64,000 nt of DNA from CAWJHE01 sp963842455 (lineage in GTDB: Bacteria; Chloroflexota; Anaerolineae; Anaerolineales; UBA4823). The notes beneath the pieces are model-generated. The model was given only the letters and a program-made list of their open reading frames with translations, searched no databases and was not told the DNA's origin. Of this stretch, positions 52,321 through 62,150 are shown in pieces. The position numbers and the translations under genes were made by a program. Location: NCBI GenBank assembly GCA_963842455.1, contig CAWJHE010000011.1:1-64000 (forward strand), given 5' to 3'. How positions within the stretch are numbered: the stretch's first letter is position 1; every line of letters begins with the position of its first letter.

Positions 52321-52339
52321 GTGCGTCCTTGTAAAAATA

Positions 52340-55300
52340 TCAGCGATTATGAACCAGGTTGAGCGCAACGACCGCGCCCAACAAACGATGAATACTTACT
52401 TCACCGGGAGCCATCTTCGCAGCCAGGCGGAGCATTTTTTCTGCTTCGATATATTCCTTGTTATCCTTGAACACTATACCGCTCAGATAATAGGGGCGAT
52501 AATCATCAGGGAACAATGCGTTTGCTTGCTCTAAAATCTTCAAGGCTTGTGTGTGTTCTCTCCGGTCCTGATAAGCATGGGCAAGGTTTAGATAATGTTC
52601 TACCTGGTCTGGTTCCAATTGAACTGCCTGGCTAAGGGCGTGAATCGACTGGTCTAACTGCCCAATCTGCTTCATTTTTAGACCGATCAAGCGATATAAG
52701 CGCGCTTGTTGAGAAGGTGATAAGCGGCCATGATCTGCTTGTAATGCAGCTCTTGCGGTTTGAACAGCAGCATCCACCTGGTCAGCCTCAGACAACCACT
52801 CTGCCAGCAGCGCCAACAGTTCAGGGCTTTGAATATTCTGCTCTACCAGGTCCTGCAATGCTTCTAACCCAGCTTCCAAACCCTTGGTGCGATAAAGCAA
52901 CATCAGCTTTTCCATGTGAGTTGGAACAGGATCTTTCAGCTTTGGCAAAGTTTTATCGAGCAATTTGAGGGCTTCGTCTGGGCGTTGGAGAGCCTCTAAA
53001 GAATGGACCATCAAATGTAAGGCCTGGAGATGTTCTGGTTTGGAATTTAGCACCGATTGAGCCCGAGTGAGAGCTGAACGAGGATTTTTTGCCTTTAGTG
53101 CGATTTCTCCGCTCAGGATCAAAGCCTGTGATTTATCATCCAAGTTGTCCATGGCCCTTTCCGCATTTAAGGCTGCTTTGTCCAAGTCACCAGCCGCTTG
53201 ATGCACTTCAGCCAATAGTAACCAGATATCCGAATTATCTGGAGACAATTTCCCTGCTTGTTCCAATGCAACAACTGCCTGAGCATAATCACCCCATTCG
53301 TAGTAAAGCCTTCCTAATTGAACAAAATGAGGGGCATATAAAGGCTCGAGCCTTGAAGCCAATTCAAGATGGGTTTTTGCCTTCTGCAGGTTGGGAAGTC
53401 CCTTTTGAACATCTGAGCCCAGGTAAATTTGAGCGGCAAGGGCATGCCACCGGGGCTCCTCCGGCCAATCGGCCAATGCTTTCTGGATCGCCTGCATGGC
53501 TGTGGCTAACAGTCCAGCCTGGAGAGCCAGGACAGCCTGCAAGTAATAGGTCATCGGCACATCTGGCCAACGCTTAGCTCCCTGATCCACTTTCGAAATT
53601 TCGGCTCTTTGTGAAGCCAAAGCTGCCGTATCAAGCGCCTTCTGAACATCGACTTTTCCATAAGCGATAGAAAGCTGGGTGAGGACAAGCGGATGCTCTG
53701 TAATTTCTTTACCCCCATAGGTGTGGATAAACTCATCTCTAACGGCTTTGATTGCTTTGGCAGGTTGATCTATCCGTCGATAAGCCATTAACATTGCAGC
53801 AACTTCACTGCTCGTTGGTGGGAAGCTAAGCACTGCTTCTTCTAAACTGACTGCATTTTGATAATCAGGCAAGAATACCGAATTTCCACGCGCTTTCCAA
53901 ATATTCAAAGCCTGGTTGGATTCATCCCCAGGAGATGCAGCGAATTGCTTGATTGTTCGCTCGGCCTCTTTGACTGCTTCCTCAAATTCGAGGCGTGCCT
54001 TCTCACCCAACACATCTTCACCCGGAGCGTGTACAACTACCTGCAGGTCATTGCAGAGAGCCTGTTCCTCAGCGCGTTCAATAATAACCTGGGCTTTGAG
54101 TAAATGCGAGATCGGTTCGTGTGGTGCACACTCAACACCCTTACAAGCCCACACGTAAGCCAGTTCCCATTGACGCAGCCAGGCTGCAGAACGGCATACC
54201 GCTCGTTCCCGGTCTGGCTTCAGGTAATTGGATGGCTTACCATTTCTTCCTGTGCGTTGGACAATTTGGCGTTCCAGTACCTGGTTCGCTGTCTGAAGTA
54301 AACGCCTGGCCGTTTCATCATCCCCATGCAAACTGGCTAAACGAGCCTGCACAGCCAGACCACGCGGATCTTCGGCATCAATCTTACGCATTTCAACAGC
54401 AGCAGCTTCTGCCAGGTTTAGATCGCCAACTTCCAAAGCCAATTCAGCCTGTAAGCTAGTCTGTTCCATTTTCTGGTCAGCTTCACCCGAAGCAGCTAGC
54501 TTGTCCGGCAAGTAGGCGATTGCCTGGCGAGGCTTTAACATCGCCCGTGAGATTTCTGCTGCCAGATATCTGGTCGCTAGATCACTGTTTTCGTCTGTTA
54601 CGCTGTCCTTTTTCGATAACGCCTGTTCTGCATGCTTTAATGCCCCAGGCAAATCCCCATTGATATACAAAGCCTGCGCTACCCTGTGGTTTACTTTCGG
54701 GTCTTCGGGCGATAACTTAATGGCTGGTTTTAAACAATCCAACATCTCCTGCGGCTTACGCATCTCGGAATATAGATCGGCTTTGTGAAGATAGAATTTT
54801 GGCTGATCGGGTCGAAGGCGAATAGCCTGGTCAACAGCTTTGAGTGCTTCTGTGTGGTTTTCGGCCTTCTGGTGGGATACCGACAGTTCTTTATACATAT
54901 CTGCCACCTGGACGGCGCTCTGTGCAAAAAGCTTCTCTTGACCAAAGCTGACCTTTTCGATGGCCTTTTCCAATAAGAACACAGATAAAGCAGCATCCCC
55001 CCATTCTCGGATCGTCTTACCAGCTTGATAAAGATCGATGGCATCTATCTGCCAATCTTTAACTTCCATTTCTGACAACTTGCGGAACACATCCACTGCC
55101 GGTTGTCGTTCGCCTTTTTCCAGGAGTAATTTTCCTAGCTGGACCATTAGATCCACCCGCGCTGGCGCAGTCCGAACTGCATTGTGCAGTAACCGGATCA
55201 TATCTGATTGGACCAAAGTTTGGACTGTGCCGGGGTGCTTACGCAACTGGCTGCCAAAAATTACAAACCAATTTACCGTATCGATCTCAACCGGTTGTTG

Positions 55301-57958
55301 TTCAATCACCTTACTGGCGATGTCATAAGCATCTTGAGCCAGCCCATTTTCTAAATAAGCATCCGCCAATGCCTGTAATAAAGCGATATTCTGAGGCTCT
55401 TTTTGTAGAGCTTCTTTCAATACTGCCAGAGCAGTTTCCGGTTGGTCCAACTTAATTGCTACACGACTGAAACCCATCGCCAGTCTAGCTCGCCAACCTG
55501 ATTTTTGAGCTACCTGGTCATCAAGAACCTGGCGATAAACAGCATGCGATTGTTGCAATTCACCTGAGGCAGCATACGCTTCTGCCAATAAGCTCAAGGC
55601 TTCAGCTTCCATGGTCACGGTATCGCCAATACTCATCCGCTTAACCATTTCTGGTGTATTTTCGGTGATCAGACTAATCGCTTTTTGAAGATAGGCTATT
55701 GCTTGCTGAGCTTGTTGGGGAGTAGGCTGACCATAAAGTATTGCACGTCCCAGATCCATGTAAGGAGTAGGGACCTCAGGCTGCAATTCCACTACCCTGG
55801 CCAGTAACGGGATTGCATTTTCACGATCTCCCGTGGAAAGTAAACTTCGTCCGTAAGCATGCATCAACTCCAACCCTAGCAAATCAGAGTCCTGGGCATT
55901 ATCCAATGAGCTCCAGTTTTCCTTCTCAGCTAAATAAGCGTTTTCCAGAATCGTTCGTGCTTCTTCTAGGTGCCCCAACTGAAGGAGAGTTTGTCCAAGG
56001 CGCAGCATGATCCTGGGTTTGGTCTCCAGGCTGGCTGCCCGGCGTAAATAAATAAGCGCCTGGGTAGGGGCATTTCTGGAAAGATATGCTTCACCCAAAA
56101 CCAACTGGATTTCGGCATCGTCTGGCAAAGCCTGACTGGCAGCCTTCAATACATCCAATCGCTGGGCGTCCATCCCGGCTAATTTACAGGCTTGTGCAAG
56201 TTGCAACCACAATTCTGCTCGAGATGGGGCTAAACGAACCGCCTTTCGGAAATAATCGATGGAAGTGATGAAATCTCGAGATTGGGTATAGGCTTCACCA
56301 CACAATCCCAAAGCTATGTCATCCTCAGCATTCTCATCCAGAATTGGCAGGCACAGCTCCAATGCCTTTTGTGGTTGGTCTGCTTTAATTGCACACTGCG
56401 AAGCTTCATATAATTCTTTTTTACCGGGCCGGTTGGATGAAGCCAGTAAATCTAAGCGCTCAGCCAATGCAAAATTCCACTCTCCCAATGCCTCCAGCCC
56501 ATCGACATACAACAATCGCATAAAAAGAGGAAATTGTACGGCGTTCAATTCAGGCGAAGAAACAGTATGAACAGCCATATAGGCTATTACGTTATCCAGG
56601 CATTCATCTGGCTTCTTCAGCGACTTCAATGTATTTGCCAAAGAAGATAAAAGTTCTGTATTGGTTGGGAATCTTTCCAAACCAGCTTTCAAAACCTTGT
56701 CGGTTAAATCCAACTGATCATTTTGATTGAAAATATCCCTCAAAGCCAGGTAACCAGGAACATCCAGCCCGTTTCCGTTTTGGACCTGGACTAGAGCACG
56801 TTGAGCAAGTTTGAAAGCGTTTTCTTTATCTCCAAGACCTGACGCCACCTGGCTGGAGACCATAAGCAATTCCGCATGTTCAGAATAACGATCCTTTGAC
56901 TGCCAGGCCCCAAGATGGAGCTGTGCATCTGCTAAACGGCCTTCATTTACAAGAGAACGCACTAAACCAGACGAATAATCCGGTTCATCCGGTGCAAGGC
57001 GCACAGCCTGCTTCCAGGCTTCCAGATCGGTTTCTTGCTTCTCAGCTTTTCCATCCTGTTTTGCTATGAGAACAGATTGTGCCAGACGTGCCGACAAGTG
57101 TCCTTGGATTTTTCTGGCATTTTTCAATGCATCAATCAGAAAAGTTATCGACCTGGCCGGTTGAGCAGAATATTGGTTGATGGCTGCCAAATCTACCAGT
57201 TTTGATAACTCTTTGAATTCCAGTACCAGAGGGTCTGTAGACATTAAAGATGGTTCAAATTCCGATCTGGATAATAGCCCATTAGCCAAATCCGCAACCA
57301 ACCAGGGACGTTGTCTTTGCAGACAAGTCAGAACCTGTACGCCAAGCCCCATGGGCAATTTATCCACAAGCGACTGAAAGATAGATTTTTGATCTGCTAC
57401 AGATATTGGCTGACATAATAGTGCATGGACAACCAGCTCAATTTCCTGTTCACTCGACTCCATCGAAATCAGCTTAACCATCGGTTCTAATGGTTGCGGA
57501 AGAATTCCAAAAAGACAGGCTAGAATCGTTTTGCTAAATCCAGGATTCTTTTGTAGTTCTTTTGGCAGAAAATCCCAGTTCTTTTCCTCAAGATATTCCT
57601 GTCGAAAGCTTATGGCAATTTCGGCAGCCTGCTTCAGTGTTTTAAGAGAGTTCGGTTGATTGTCCCACAACTTCCTTGCATGCTCGACACCGAAGATTAA
57701 TGTCTCCGGAATCGGAGTCATGGGATCAAGGGAAAGTCGCCCTACAACTTCACCGGTCTCATCTGGCAACAGCGCCAAAGCTGCAATATTCCATTGATGA
57801 GTCGTTTGCTGCAAACGATTAAATATTCCAACCGAAACATCAGGAACTTGAAGGCTTGACCAAATTAATGCATCTTGCCTTAAAGCCAACAAAAGCCAGG
57901 ACCAATCCGGCGTTGGGATTGTTTTTTGCAATTCGAGGGAAAAGTTGTATTTTTTCAT
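52340..57958 (-). CDS. Giant TPR-repeat protein (1,872 residues)
   Basis: Beyond an N-terminal region of about 350 residues without clear repeats, the protein is almost wholly tetratricopeptide repeats with the W-LG-Y-A-P pattern, for example IDYFRKAVRLAPSRAELWLQ, LVLGEAYLSRNAPTQALIYL, AVVALEQAGKLSPDNSDIWL and SIHALSQAVQLEPDQVEHYL. No membrane segment, signal peptide or enzymatic motif is visible. It should be a large cytoplasmic protein-protein scaffold. Its ATG overlaps the stop of the upstream small membrane protein gene (ATGA), and the protease-like gene follows by 19 bp. The context suggests that it presents partners to, or regulates, that protease. Confidence 0.85.
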   Translation of the reverse strand: MKKYNFSLELQKTIPTPDWSWLLLALRQDALIWSSLQVPDVSVGIFNRLQQTTHQWNIAALALLPDETGEVVGRLSLDPMTPIPETLIFGVEHARKLWDNQPNSLKTLKQAAEIAISFRQEYLEEKNWDFLPKELQKNPGFSKTILACLFGILPQPLEPMVKLISMESSEQEIELVVHALLCQPISVADQKSIFQSLVDKLPMGLGVQVLTCLQRQRPWLVADLANGLLSRSEFEPSLMSTDPLVLEFKELSKLVDLAAINQYSAQPARSITFLIDALKNARKIQGHLSARLAQSVLIAKQDGKAEKQETDLEAWKQAVRLAPDEPDYSSGLVRSLVNEGRLADAQLHLGAWQSKDRYSEHAELLMVSSQVASGLGDKENAFKLAQRALVQVQNGNGLDVPGYLALRDIFNQNDQLDLTDKVLKAGLERFPTNTELLSSLANTLKSLKKPDECLDNVIAYMAVHTVSSPELNAVQFPLFMRLLYVDGLEALGEWNFALAERLDLLASSNRPGKKELYEASQCAIKADQPQKALELCLPILDENAEDDIALGLCGEAYTQSRDFITSIDYFRKAVRLAPSRAELWLQLAQACKLAGMDAQRLDVLKAASQALPDDAEIQLVLGEAYLSRNAPTQALIYLRRAASLETKPRIMLRLGQTLLQLGHLEEARTILENAYLAEKENWSSLDNAQDSDLLGLELMHAYGRSLLSTGDRENAIPLLARVVELQPEVPTPYMDLGRAILYGQPTPQQAQQAIAYLQKAISLITENTPEMVKRMSIGDTVTMEAEALSLLAEAYAASGELQQSHAVYRQVLDDQVAQKSGWRARLAMGFSRVAIKLDQPETALAVLKEALQKEPQNIALLQALADAYLENGLAQDAYDIASKVIEQQPVEIDTVNWFVIFGSQLRKHPGTVQTLVQSDMIRLLHNAVRTAPARVDLMVQLGKLLLEKGERQPAVDVFRKLSEMEVKDWQIDAIDLYQAGKTIREWGDAALSVFLLEKAIEKVSFGQEKLFAQSAVQVADMYKELSVSHQKAENHTEALKAVDQAIRLRPDQPKFYLHKADLYSEMRKPQEMLDCLKPAIKLSPEDPKVNHRVAQALYINGDLPGALKHAEQALSKKDSVTDENSDLATRYLAAEISRAMLKPRQAIAYLPDKLAASGEADQKMEQTSLQAELALEVGDLNLAEAAAVEMRKIDAEDPRGLAVQARLASLHGDDETARRLLQTANQVLERQIVQRTGRNGKPSNYLKPDRERAVCRSAAWLRQWELAYVWACKGVECAPHEPISHLLKAQVIIERAEEQALCNDLQVVVHAPGEDVLGEKARLEFEEAVKEAERTIKQFAASPGDESNQALNIWKARGNSVFLPDYQNAVSLEEAVLSFPPTSSEVAAMLMAYRRIDQPAKAIKAVRDEFIHTYGGKEITEHPLVLTQLSIAYGKVDVQKALDTAALASQRAEISKVDQGAKRWPDVPMTYYLQAVLALQAGLLATAMQAIQKALADWPEEPRWHALAAQIYLGSDVQKGLPNLQKAKTHLELASRLEPLYAPHFVQLGRLYYEWGDYAQAVVALEQAGKLSPDNSDIWLLLAEVHQAAGDLDKAALNAERAMDNLDDKSQALILSGEIALKAKNPRSALTRAQSVLNSKPEHLQALHLMVHSLEALQRPDEALKLLDKTLPKLKDPVPTHMEKLMLLYRTKGLEAGLEALQDLVEQNIQSPELLALLAEWLSEADQVDAAVQTARAALQADHGRLSPSQQARLYRLIGLKMKQIGQLDQSIHALSQAVQLEPDQVEHYLNLAHAYQDRREHTQALKILEQANALFPDDYRPYYLSGIVFKDNKEYIEAEKMLRLAAKMAPGEVSIHRLLGAVVALNLVHNR

Positions 57959-58290
57959 AGGTTCATTTTATAGACTTGCAAGGCTAAATAACAAGCGAAA
58001 CCCATCAGGATTGCGCCTAAAACACATAAAAATATTCCAATACCACGCGTGGTGCGCACAAGCTGGCTCATTGCATCCACCAGGGTGGATGCATTCCCCA
58101 CCAGGCCGGACATTTCATCAACCAGACCTTTTTGCGCCAGCCGGGCTGTTTGTGAAGCCAGGTTTTTCACATCGCCGCTAGCCGACCGGAAGGTTAAAAC
58201 CAGTACTCCGGCAATAAATGTCACCATGCCAATGATGAACACCAGGCCGATCACCATAATGACAATCGTAAATGGATTCATAGAAGTCAA
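57955..58290 (-). CDS. Small two-helix membrane protein
   Basis: About 111 residues: a first membrane helix (FTIVIMVIGLVFIIGMVTFI), an amphipathic coiled-coil-like middle (DVKNLASQTARLAQKGLVDE, MSGLVGNASTLVDAMSQLVR) and a second helix (GIGIFLCVLGAILMGFACYL). It resembles DUF948-type or methyl-accepting-like linkers only in shape. GGAGG lies 5 bases before a TTG at 58290, while the ATG at 58281 is 14 bases away, so the TTG is the better start. It is translationally coupled to the giant TPR gene and may anchor it at the membrane (inference). Confidence 0.6.
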   Translation of the reverse strand: MTSMNPFTIVIMVIGLVFIIGMVTFIAGVLVLTFRSASGDVKNLASQTARLAQKGLVDEMSGLVGNASTLVDAMSQLVRTTRGIGIFLCVLGAILMGFACYLALQVYKMNL

Positions 58291-58310
58291 TTCAGCCTCC
58301 TTCACAAATT

Positions 58311-59174
58311 CTAGGGTAGTACAGAAGATTTCTGGAGATTAGGAAATTCACACGAAATCCCTGTCTTCGCATTTCTCAGCCGCTGCCATTCATCAACTAA
58401 TAATTGCTCGGGGAGATCCGTACGTATATGTGACCCAAATTGTTGATAGAGATCCAATACTTCAACACTGTCCACTAATTCAACTGAATTTCGACAAATT
58501 GTGCGTGCTAAAGTAGCATAGCCAAACAAGGCCGCCTGTGAGTCATCTCGGGCGAGCGGTATTTGTGATAATGCACGTACACCGCTCACTTGACCGCGCC
58601 CCAAATCAATTCCTCCCACGTTATCGATCAGCATGGCCAAACCAAATTCATCCAAGAATATATAGTTGTCCCAATCGATTTGTTTCATTTGGATCCAGTC
58701 TATAAAGTCTTGAGAAATTACACCATCTTCATTCACTCGAAAATCACCCAAAGCCTTTTCTTCATCCTGCAGATCAATGGATTGTAAGGTTGGAAAAATC
58801 GGCAAGAGAACAACTTGTGAGCGAGCCTTAACATAAGTCGCCAGCCAAATCGACTCTACCTGCGGTGAAGTAACTTGTAAGTTATCCAGGACGAGGATTA
58901 ATACCTTCCGTTGGTTGATAGCTGCGCCTGAAGAAATCGGTTCTGTTTGAAATTCCGGAGCCTTGACGGAAACAGGAACCGTTTCACTGACCTTCGCCAA
59001 CTGATTTGCTTGCACATGCTTGATGGTCGAAAATACAAACCACCCAAATAAAAGGCTGAAAACCAAGGCTGAAGAAATTAATACAATTCGCAACAACTTC
59101 GGTTCTTTCATCAATCGAACAGCAAAAGTCCAAAAAGATATTTCTATTCGTCGGGAGATTCCAGTCAAATTCAT
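58311..59174 (-). CDS. LytR-CpsA-Psr (LCP)-like membrane protein, divergent
   Basis: A 287-residue protein with one membrane helix (IVLISSALVFSLLFGWFVFS) and an extracytoplasmic domain containing ILVLDNLQVTSPQVESIWLA, then LPIFPTLQSIDLQDEEKALG, IFLDEFGLAMLIDNVGGIDL and ALFGYATLARTICRNSVEL. The order (beta strand, D-N, later LIDNVGGIDL) recalls LCP phosphotransferases, whose motif is VDxxGGVxV, but the key Arg/Asp residues for pyrophosphate lipid binding are not obvious. It may have lost transferase activity. It stands between ftsZ and the TPR genes in the same direction. Confidence 0.5.
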   Translation of the reverse strand: MNLTGISRRIEISFWTFAVRLMKEPKLLRIVLISSALVFSLLFGWFVFSTIKHVQANQLAKVSETVPVSVKAPEFQTEPISSGAAINQRKVLILVLDNLQVTSPQVESIWLATYVKARSQVVLLPIFPTLQSIDLQDEEKALGDFRVNEDGVISQDFIDWIQMKQIDWDNYIFLDEFGLAMLIDNVGGIDLGRGQVSGVRALSQIPLARDDSQAALFGYATLARTICRNSVELVDSVEVLDLYQQFGSHIRTDLPEQLLVDEWQRLRNAKTGISCEFPNLQKSSVLP

Positions 59175-59209
59175 TCTCTTAATCCCATCCCTTCAACAAA
59201 AAAGGGTTA

Positions 59210-59455
59210 TTAACGTGAGGTTGATATTTTTAAAATTTTCCCCTGCTCAGTTACCACTACGCGAACCAGGCGAGGCATCATTTTCTGCCCGGAGGTAAGA
59301 ACCTGACTCTGGTAAATTAAAAGATAGGTCGGTGGTTTCGAAATCGAGCGAGATTGTGAGACATCCTGCTTCTGGATTCTGGGACGTTTATCTTTCACTT
59401 CAGGAAAGCGACGATAAATCTCCTGGTTGATCGCCTGTAAAAGGTCTCGGTTCAT
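59210..59455 (-). CDS. Small hypothetical protein
   Basis: An 81-residue, basic, soluble protein: MNRDLLQAINQEIYRRFPEV at the start and a beta-rich C-terminus (YLLIYQSQVLTSGQKMMPRL, VRVVVTEQGKILKISTSR). GGAGA precedes the ATG by 7 bases, and the position in the ftsZ run supports translation. No family recognised. Confidence 0.55.
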   Translation of the reverse strand: MNRDLLQAINQEIYRRFPEVKDKRPRIQKQDVSQSRSISKPPTYLLIYQSQVLTSGQKMMPRLVRVVVTEQGKILKISTSR

Positions 59456-59487
59456 AAAATCTCCGCAAAATAGCCTTGGGATATCAT

Positions 59488-60669
59488 CTAGAAATTACGC
59501 CGCCTCAAGAAAGCGGGAATATCATAATTCGTCGATCCATTTTTATAGCCTGGTTGAACTGGCTCAGGTTCCACAAATGGAAGTCCACCTTTGGGTTGTG
59601 TTTTAATTTCATCTTCAACAACCGGAGTTTGTTTACTCACTGAAACCGTTTTTTGCACTTGAGAAAAAGCTTCTTCTAAAGTTGAGCCTCCCAAACCAGT
59701 GATCAGTAAGATCACCTGGGCGCGATTGACCATGCTTTCATCATTCGTAACCCCTAAAACAATTTCGGTCAACGAGCCAGTTTCTTTTTGCAGGCCTTCT
59801 AATGCTTCTTGTACTTCCAATAGTGTCAAATCGTCCCCACCGGTAAAATTCGCAATCACGCCGGCAGCATTTCCTAAAGAAACGCTTTCTAACAGAGGAT
59901 GTTGTAAAGCCTGCTGCAATGCCTTACCAGCTTTCTTAACACCATGCCCATGCCCAATCGACATTAGAGCCCCACCACCCAACAGAATGAGCCTTCGAAT
60001 ATGAGAAAAATCCACATTGATCAAACCGGGTTCTGTAACCAGCTCAGTAATCCCCTGCACCGATTGGCGCAGGACATCATCGGCTAATCTAAACGCAACT
60101 TCAATGGAGAGGTTTTTAGGCGCCACATGAAGTAAACGATCGTTAGGAATAGAAATAAGCGTGTGAGTGTGCTCTCGCAACTTTCTCAGACCCTCATTGG
60201 CATTCTTTTGCCTGCGCCCAACCTCAAAAGAAAAGGGCATGGTAACAATGGCAATTGTCACCGCCCCTAAAGAGCGGCAGATCTCTGCCACGACTGGGAT
60301 CGAACCCGTTCCGGTTCCTCCACCCATTCCTGCAGTTAAGAAAACCATATCCGCCCCGGCTAAAGCCTCAGATAACTCTTCCCAGCTTTCTTCGGCGGCA
60401 GCCTGACCTTTGGAAGGGTCCCCACCTGCACCTAATCCACGGGTCACATGCGGCCCAAGCAGAATCTTTGTCGGCGCCGGATTGGATAACAGGGTTTGGC
60501 GATCGGTGTTGGCAGCGATGAAATCGACGCCCTTCATGCCCAATTCAATCATTCTTTCTATGGCGTTACAACCACCTCCACCAAGCCCAATCACTTTTAG
60601 AACTGGCTGAGCAATTTCACCAGCATCATATTCGGATGAATTGTTTAAGGGATTTGTGCTTGGGTTCAT
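59488..60669 (-). CDS. ftsZ: FtsZ-family tubulin-like GTPase with altered T7 loop
   Basis: A 393-residue protein from the ATG at 60669 (GAGAGGAAG upstream). The GTP-binding parts are complete: VIGLGGGGCNAIERMI, AANTDRQTL and the tubulin signature GMGGGTGTGSIP (residues 115-124). The C-terminal peptide YDIPAFLRRRNF is the usual partner-binding tail. The T7 loop, normally N-x-D-F-A-D, reads NVDFSHIRRL: the second Asp (D212 in E. coli), which completes the GTPase site of the next subunit, is His223. GTP hydrolysis in the filament should be impaired. The gene is not in a dcw cluster. It may be a second, non-classical FtsZ or the only one of a lineage with changed kinetics. Confidence 0.88.
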   Translation of the reverse strand: MNPSTNPLNNSSEYDAGEIAQPVLKVIGLGGGGCNAIERMIELGMKGVDFIAANTDRQTLLSNPAPTKILLGPHVTRGLGAGGDPSKGQAAAEESWEELSEALAGADMVFLTAGMGGGTGTGSIPVVAEICRSLGAVTIAIVTMPFSFEVGRRQKNANEGLRKLREHTHTLISIPNDRLLHVAPKNLSIEVAFRLADDVLRQSVQGITELVTEPGLINVDFSHIRRLILLGGGALMSIGHGHGVKKAGKALQQALQHPLLESVSLGNAAGVIANFTGGDDLTLLEVQEALEGLQKETGSLTEIVLGVTNDESMVNRAQVILLITGLGGSTLEEAFSQVQKTVSVSKQTPVVEDEIKTQPKGGLPFVEPEPVQPGYKNGSTNYDIPAFLRRRNF

Positions 60670-60725
60670 ATACTTCCTCTCAATTCTGACTATGGATAAC
60701 AAAACCTGTTCAATGCTAAATTCAT

Positions 60726-62150
60726 TTAGTATGTTGCAACAAGCGTGCCATCAGGCAACATTCGCTCAACAACACAACCGGCCCGACGTAATGTCTCAAG
60801 CGCTTGTTCGGTGAATGTTTCTTTTCCGCCAACCACTGTTACCCGATCCGCCAATCCGGCTTCCGTGAGTGAAAAGCCAACCGTCGGATGGTTCTCCTGA
60901 ATTAGCGGCGTGATCAATTCCATATCCCATTCTGCCGCCCCCCAGGCATATAAAGGCAATAGTACATAATGAGAAATGGATTGTGTATCTTCCCCTTTTT
61001 CTTGACCACTTTTAGGAGTTTCAGGATCAAAATGCATCACCGAAACTGCTCGCTCAGCAACTTCAGCTGTTTTGGAGGCAGGTTTTGTCAAACGAGCTGC
61101 GTTGTTCACATCTCTTCCCGCTGTATTGATGACCTGACCCAGGTAAGAAGCTGCCCAACTTCGCACCAAATTTACAAAAGGTTGCTGGGTTTGGAATAAT
61201 TTCTCTTCGGTAGATTTTTTCAGTTTTCCATTGGCAACTTCCATCAGATCGAAGAATGAAACAACAATCTCCTCAGGTGCTTTTCCTGATAGATAGCCAC
61301 CATCTGAGGATTGGTGCAGCCAACGGATGATGGATAAATTTCGATCTGACCAGGTTTGTCTGTCTACAGCCGGAAATTGAGGGTCCTGTTGGTCTTCTAA
61401 TCGACTGCCAGACTGCAACAAGATCAACGGTAAACCTTTTCCTAATTCCTGGGAGCAAATATCCAGGTACCAATCGAATGTTCGAAATCCACAATGATCT
61501 TGCATGCCAGGTTGGTTTTGGTAAGGGCGTAAGCCAGGCCAACGATCTAATCCACCCGATCCCCAATCCAATGGTCTATTTCCGGCTCGGGCATACACCG
61601 CCAATGCCATGACATCCAATATTCGATGGCCACCTCTGCGCTGAATACTTTTTAAGGCTGCACGAAGAAAAGCTAAATCCCAATAATCCCCGCCTGGCTC
61701 AAGCGCAGGAAAAACCGGCACCAGCCCCTCATAAAGCGCCATCTCAGCCAATGGTAAGAACTGATCCAAAAATCGCTCTACCAAATCCTCCTGCGCCCAA
61801 ACAGATGCCACCCAGTTTTGCTGCAAATTTGGACGGTCAAAGAAAATCACATACCTTACACCCTGACGCGCATAATGGTTAAATAAAATCCGGTATCCTT
61901 CTACTGATTTCAAGTCGTCAGTAGGGATGGAAAATTGGAGAACCGGTTGAATACCCGCATGGATCAATGGCGCCAGGAAAGATTCCGGAATAGCCCTTTG
62001 TAAAGGCGCTTGCAATAAGATCCAATGCGCACCCAACTTTTTCAACTCAGCGGTCCAAAGATGAGCATCTGGGATTCCAAAATGGTATGTGTCAGATAAA
62101 TAATTAAAACCGAGTCGACTTTTTTTCTCTTGATTATCAGATAGCTGCAT
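60726..62150 (-). CDS. Hypothetical protein with TIM-barrel-like N-terminal half
   Basis: About 474 residues. The first half has the alternating pattern of a glycoside-hydrolase-like barrel: LKKLGAHWILLQAPLQ, LIHAGIQPVLQFSIP, YARQGVRYVIFFDRPNLQQN, YEGLVPVFPALEPGGDYWDL, ILDVMALAVYA and LPLILLQSGSRLED. The C-terminal half contains ISHYVLLPLYAWGAAEWDME and a final GLADRVTVVGGKETF, which resembles a small ligand-binding domain. No catalytic pair can be assigned. The ATG at 62150 follows GAGGAACGC; an earlier GTG at 62162 overlaps that site. It lies 56 bp upstream of ftsZ in the same direction, so a link to cell-wall sugars is possible. Confidence 0.6.
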   Translation of the reverse strand: MQLSDNQEKKSRLGFNYLSDTYHFGIPDAHLWTAELKKLGAHWILLQAPLQRAIPESFLAPLIHAGIQPVLQFSIPTDDLKSVEGYRILFNHYARQGVRYVIFFDRPNLQQNWVASVWAQEDLVERFLDQFLPLAEMALYEGLVPVFPALEPGGDYWDLAFLRAALKSIQRRGGHRILDVMALAVYARAGNRPLDWGSGGLDRWPGLRPYQNQPGMQDHCGFRTFDWYLDICSQELGKGLPLILLQSGSRLEDQQDPQFPAVDRQTWSDRNLSIIRWLHQSSDGGYLSGKAPEEIVVSFFDLMEVANGKLKKSTEEKLFQTQQPFVNLVRSWAASYLGQVINTAGRDVNNAARLTKPASKTAEVAERAVSVMHFDPETPKSGQEKGEDTQSISHYVLLPLYAWGAAEWDMELITPLIQENHPTVGFSLTEAGLADRVTVVGGKETFTEQALETLRRAGCVVERMLPDGTLVATY

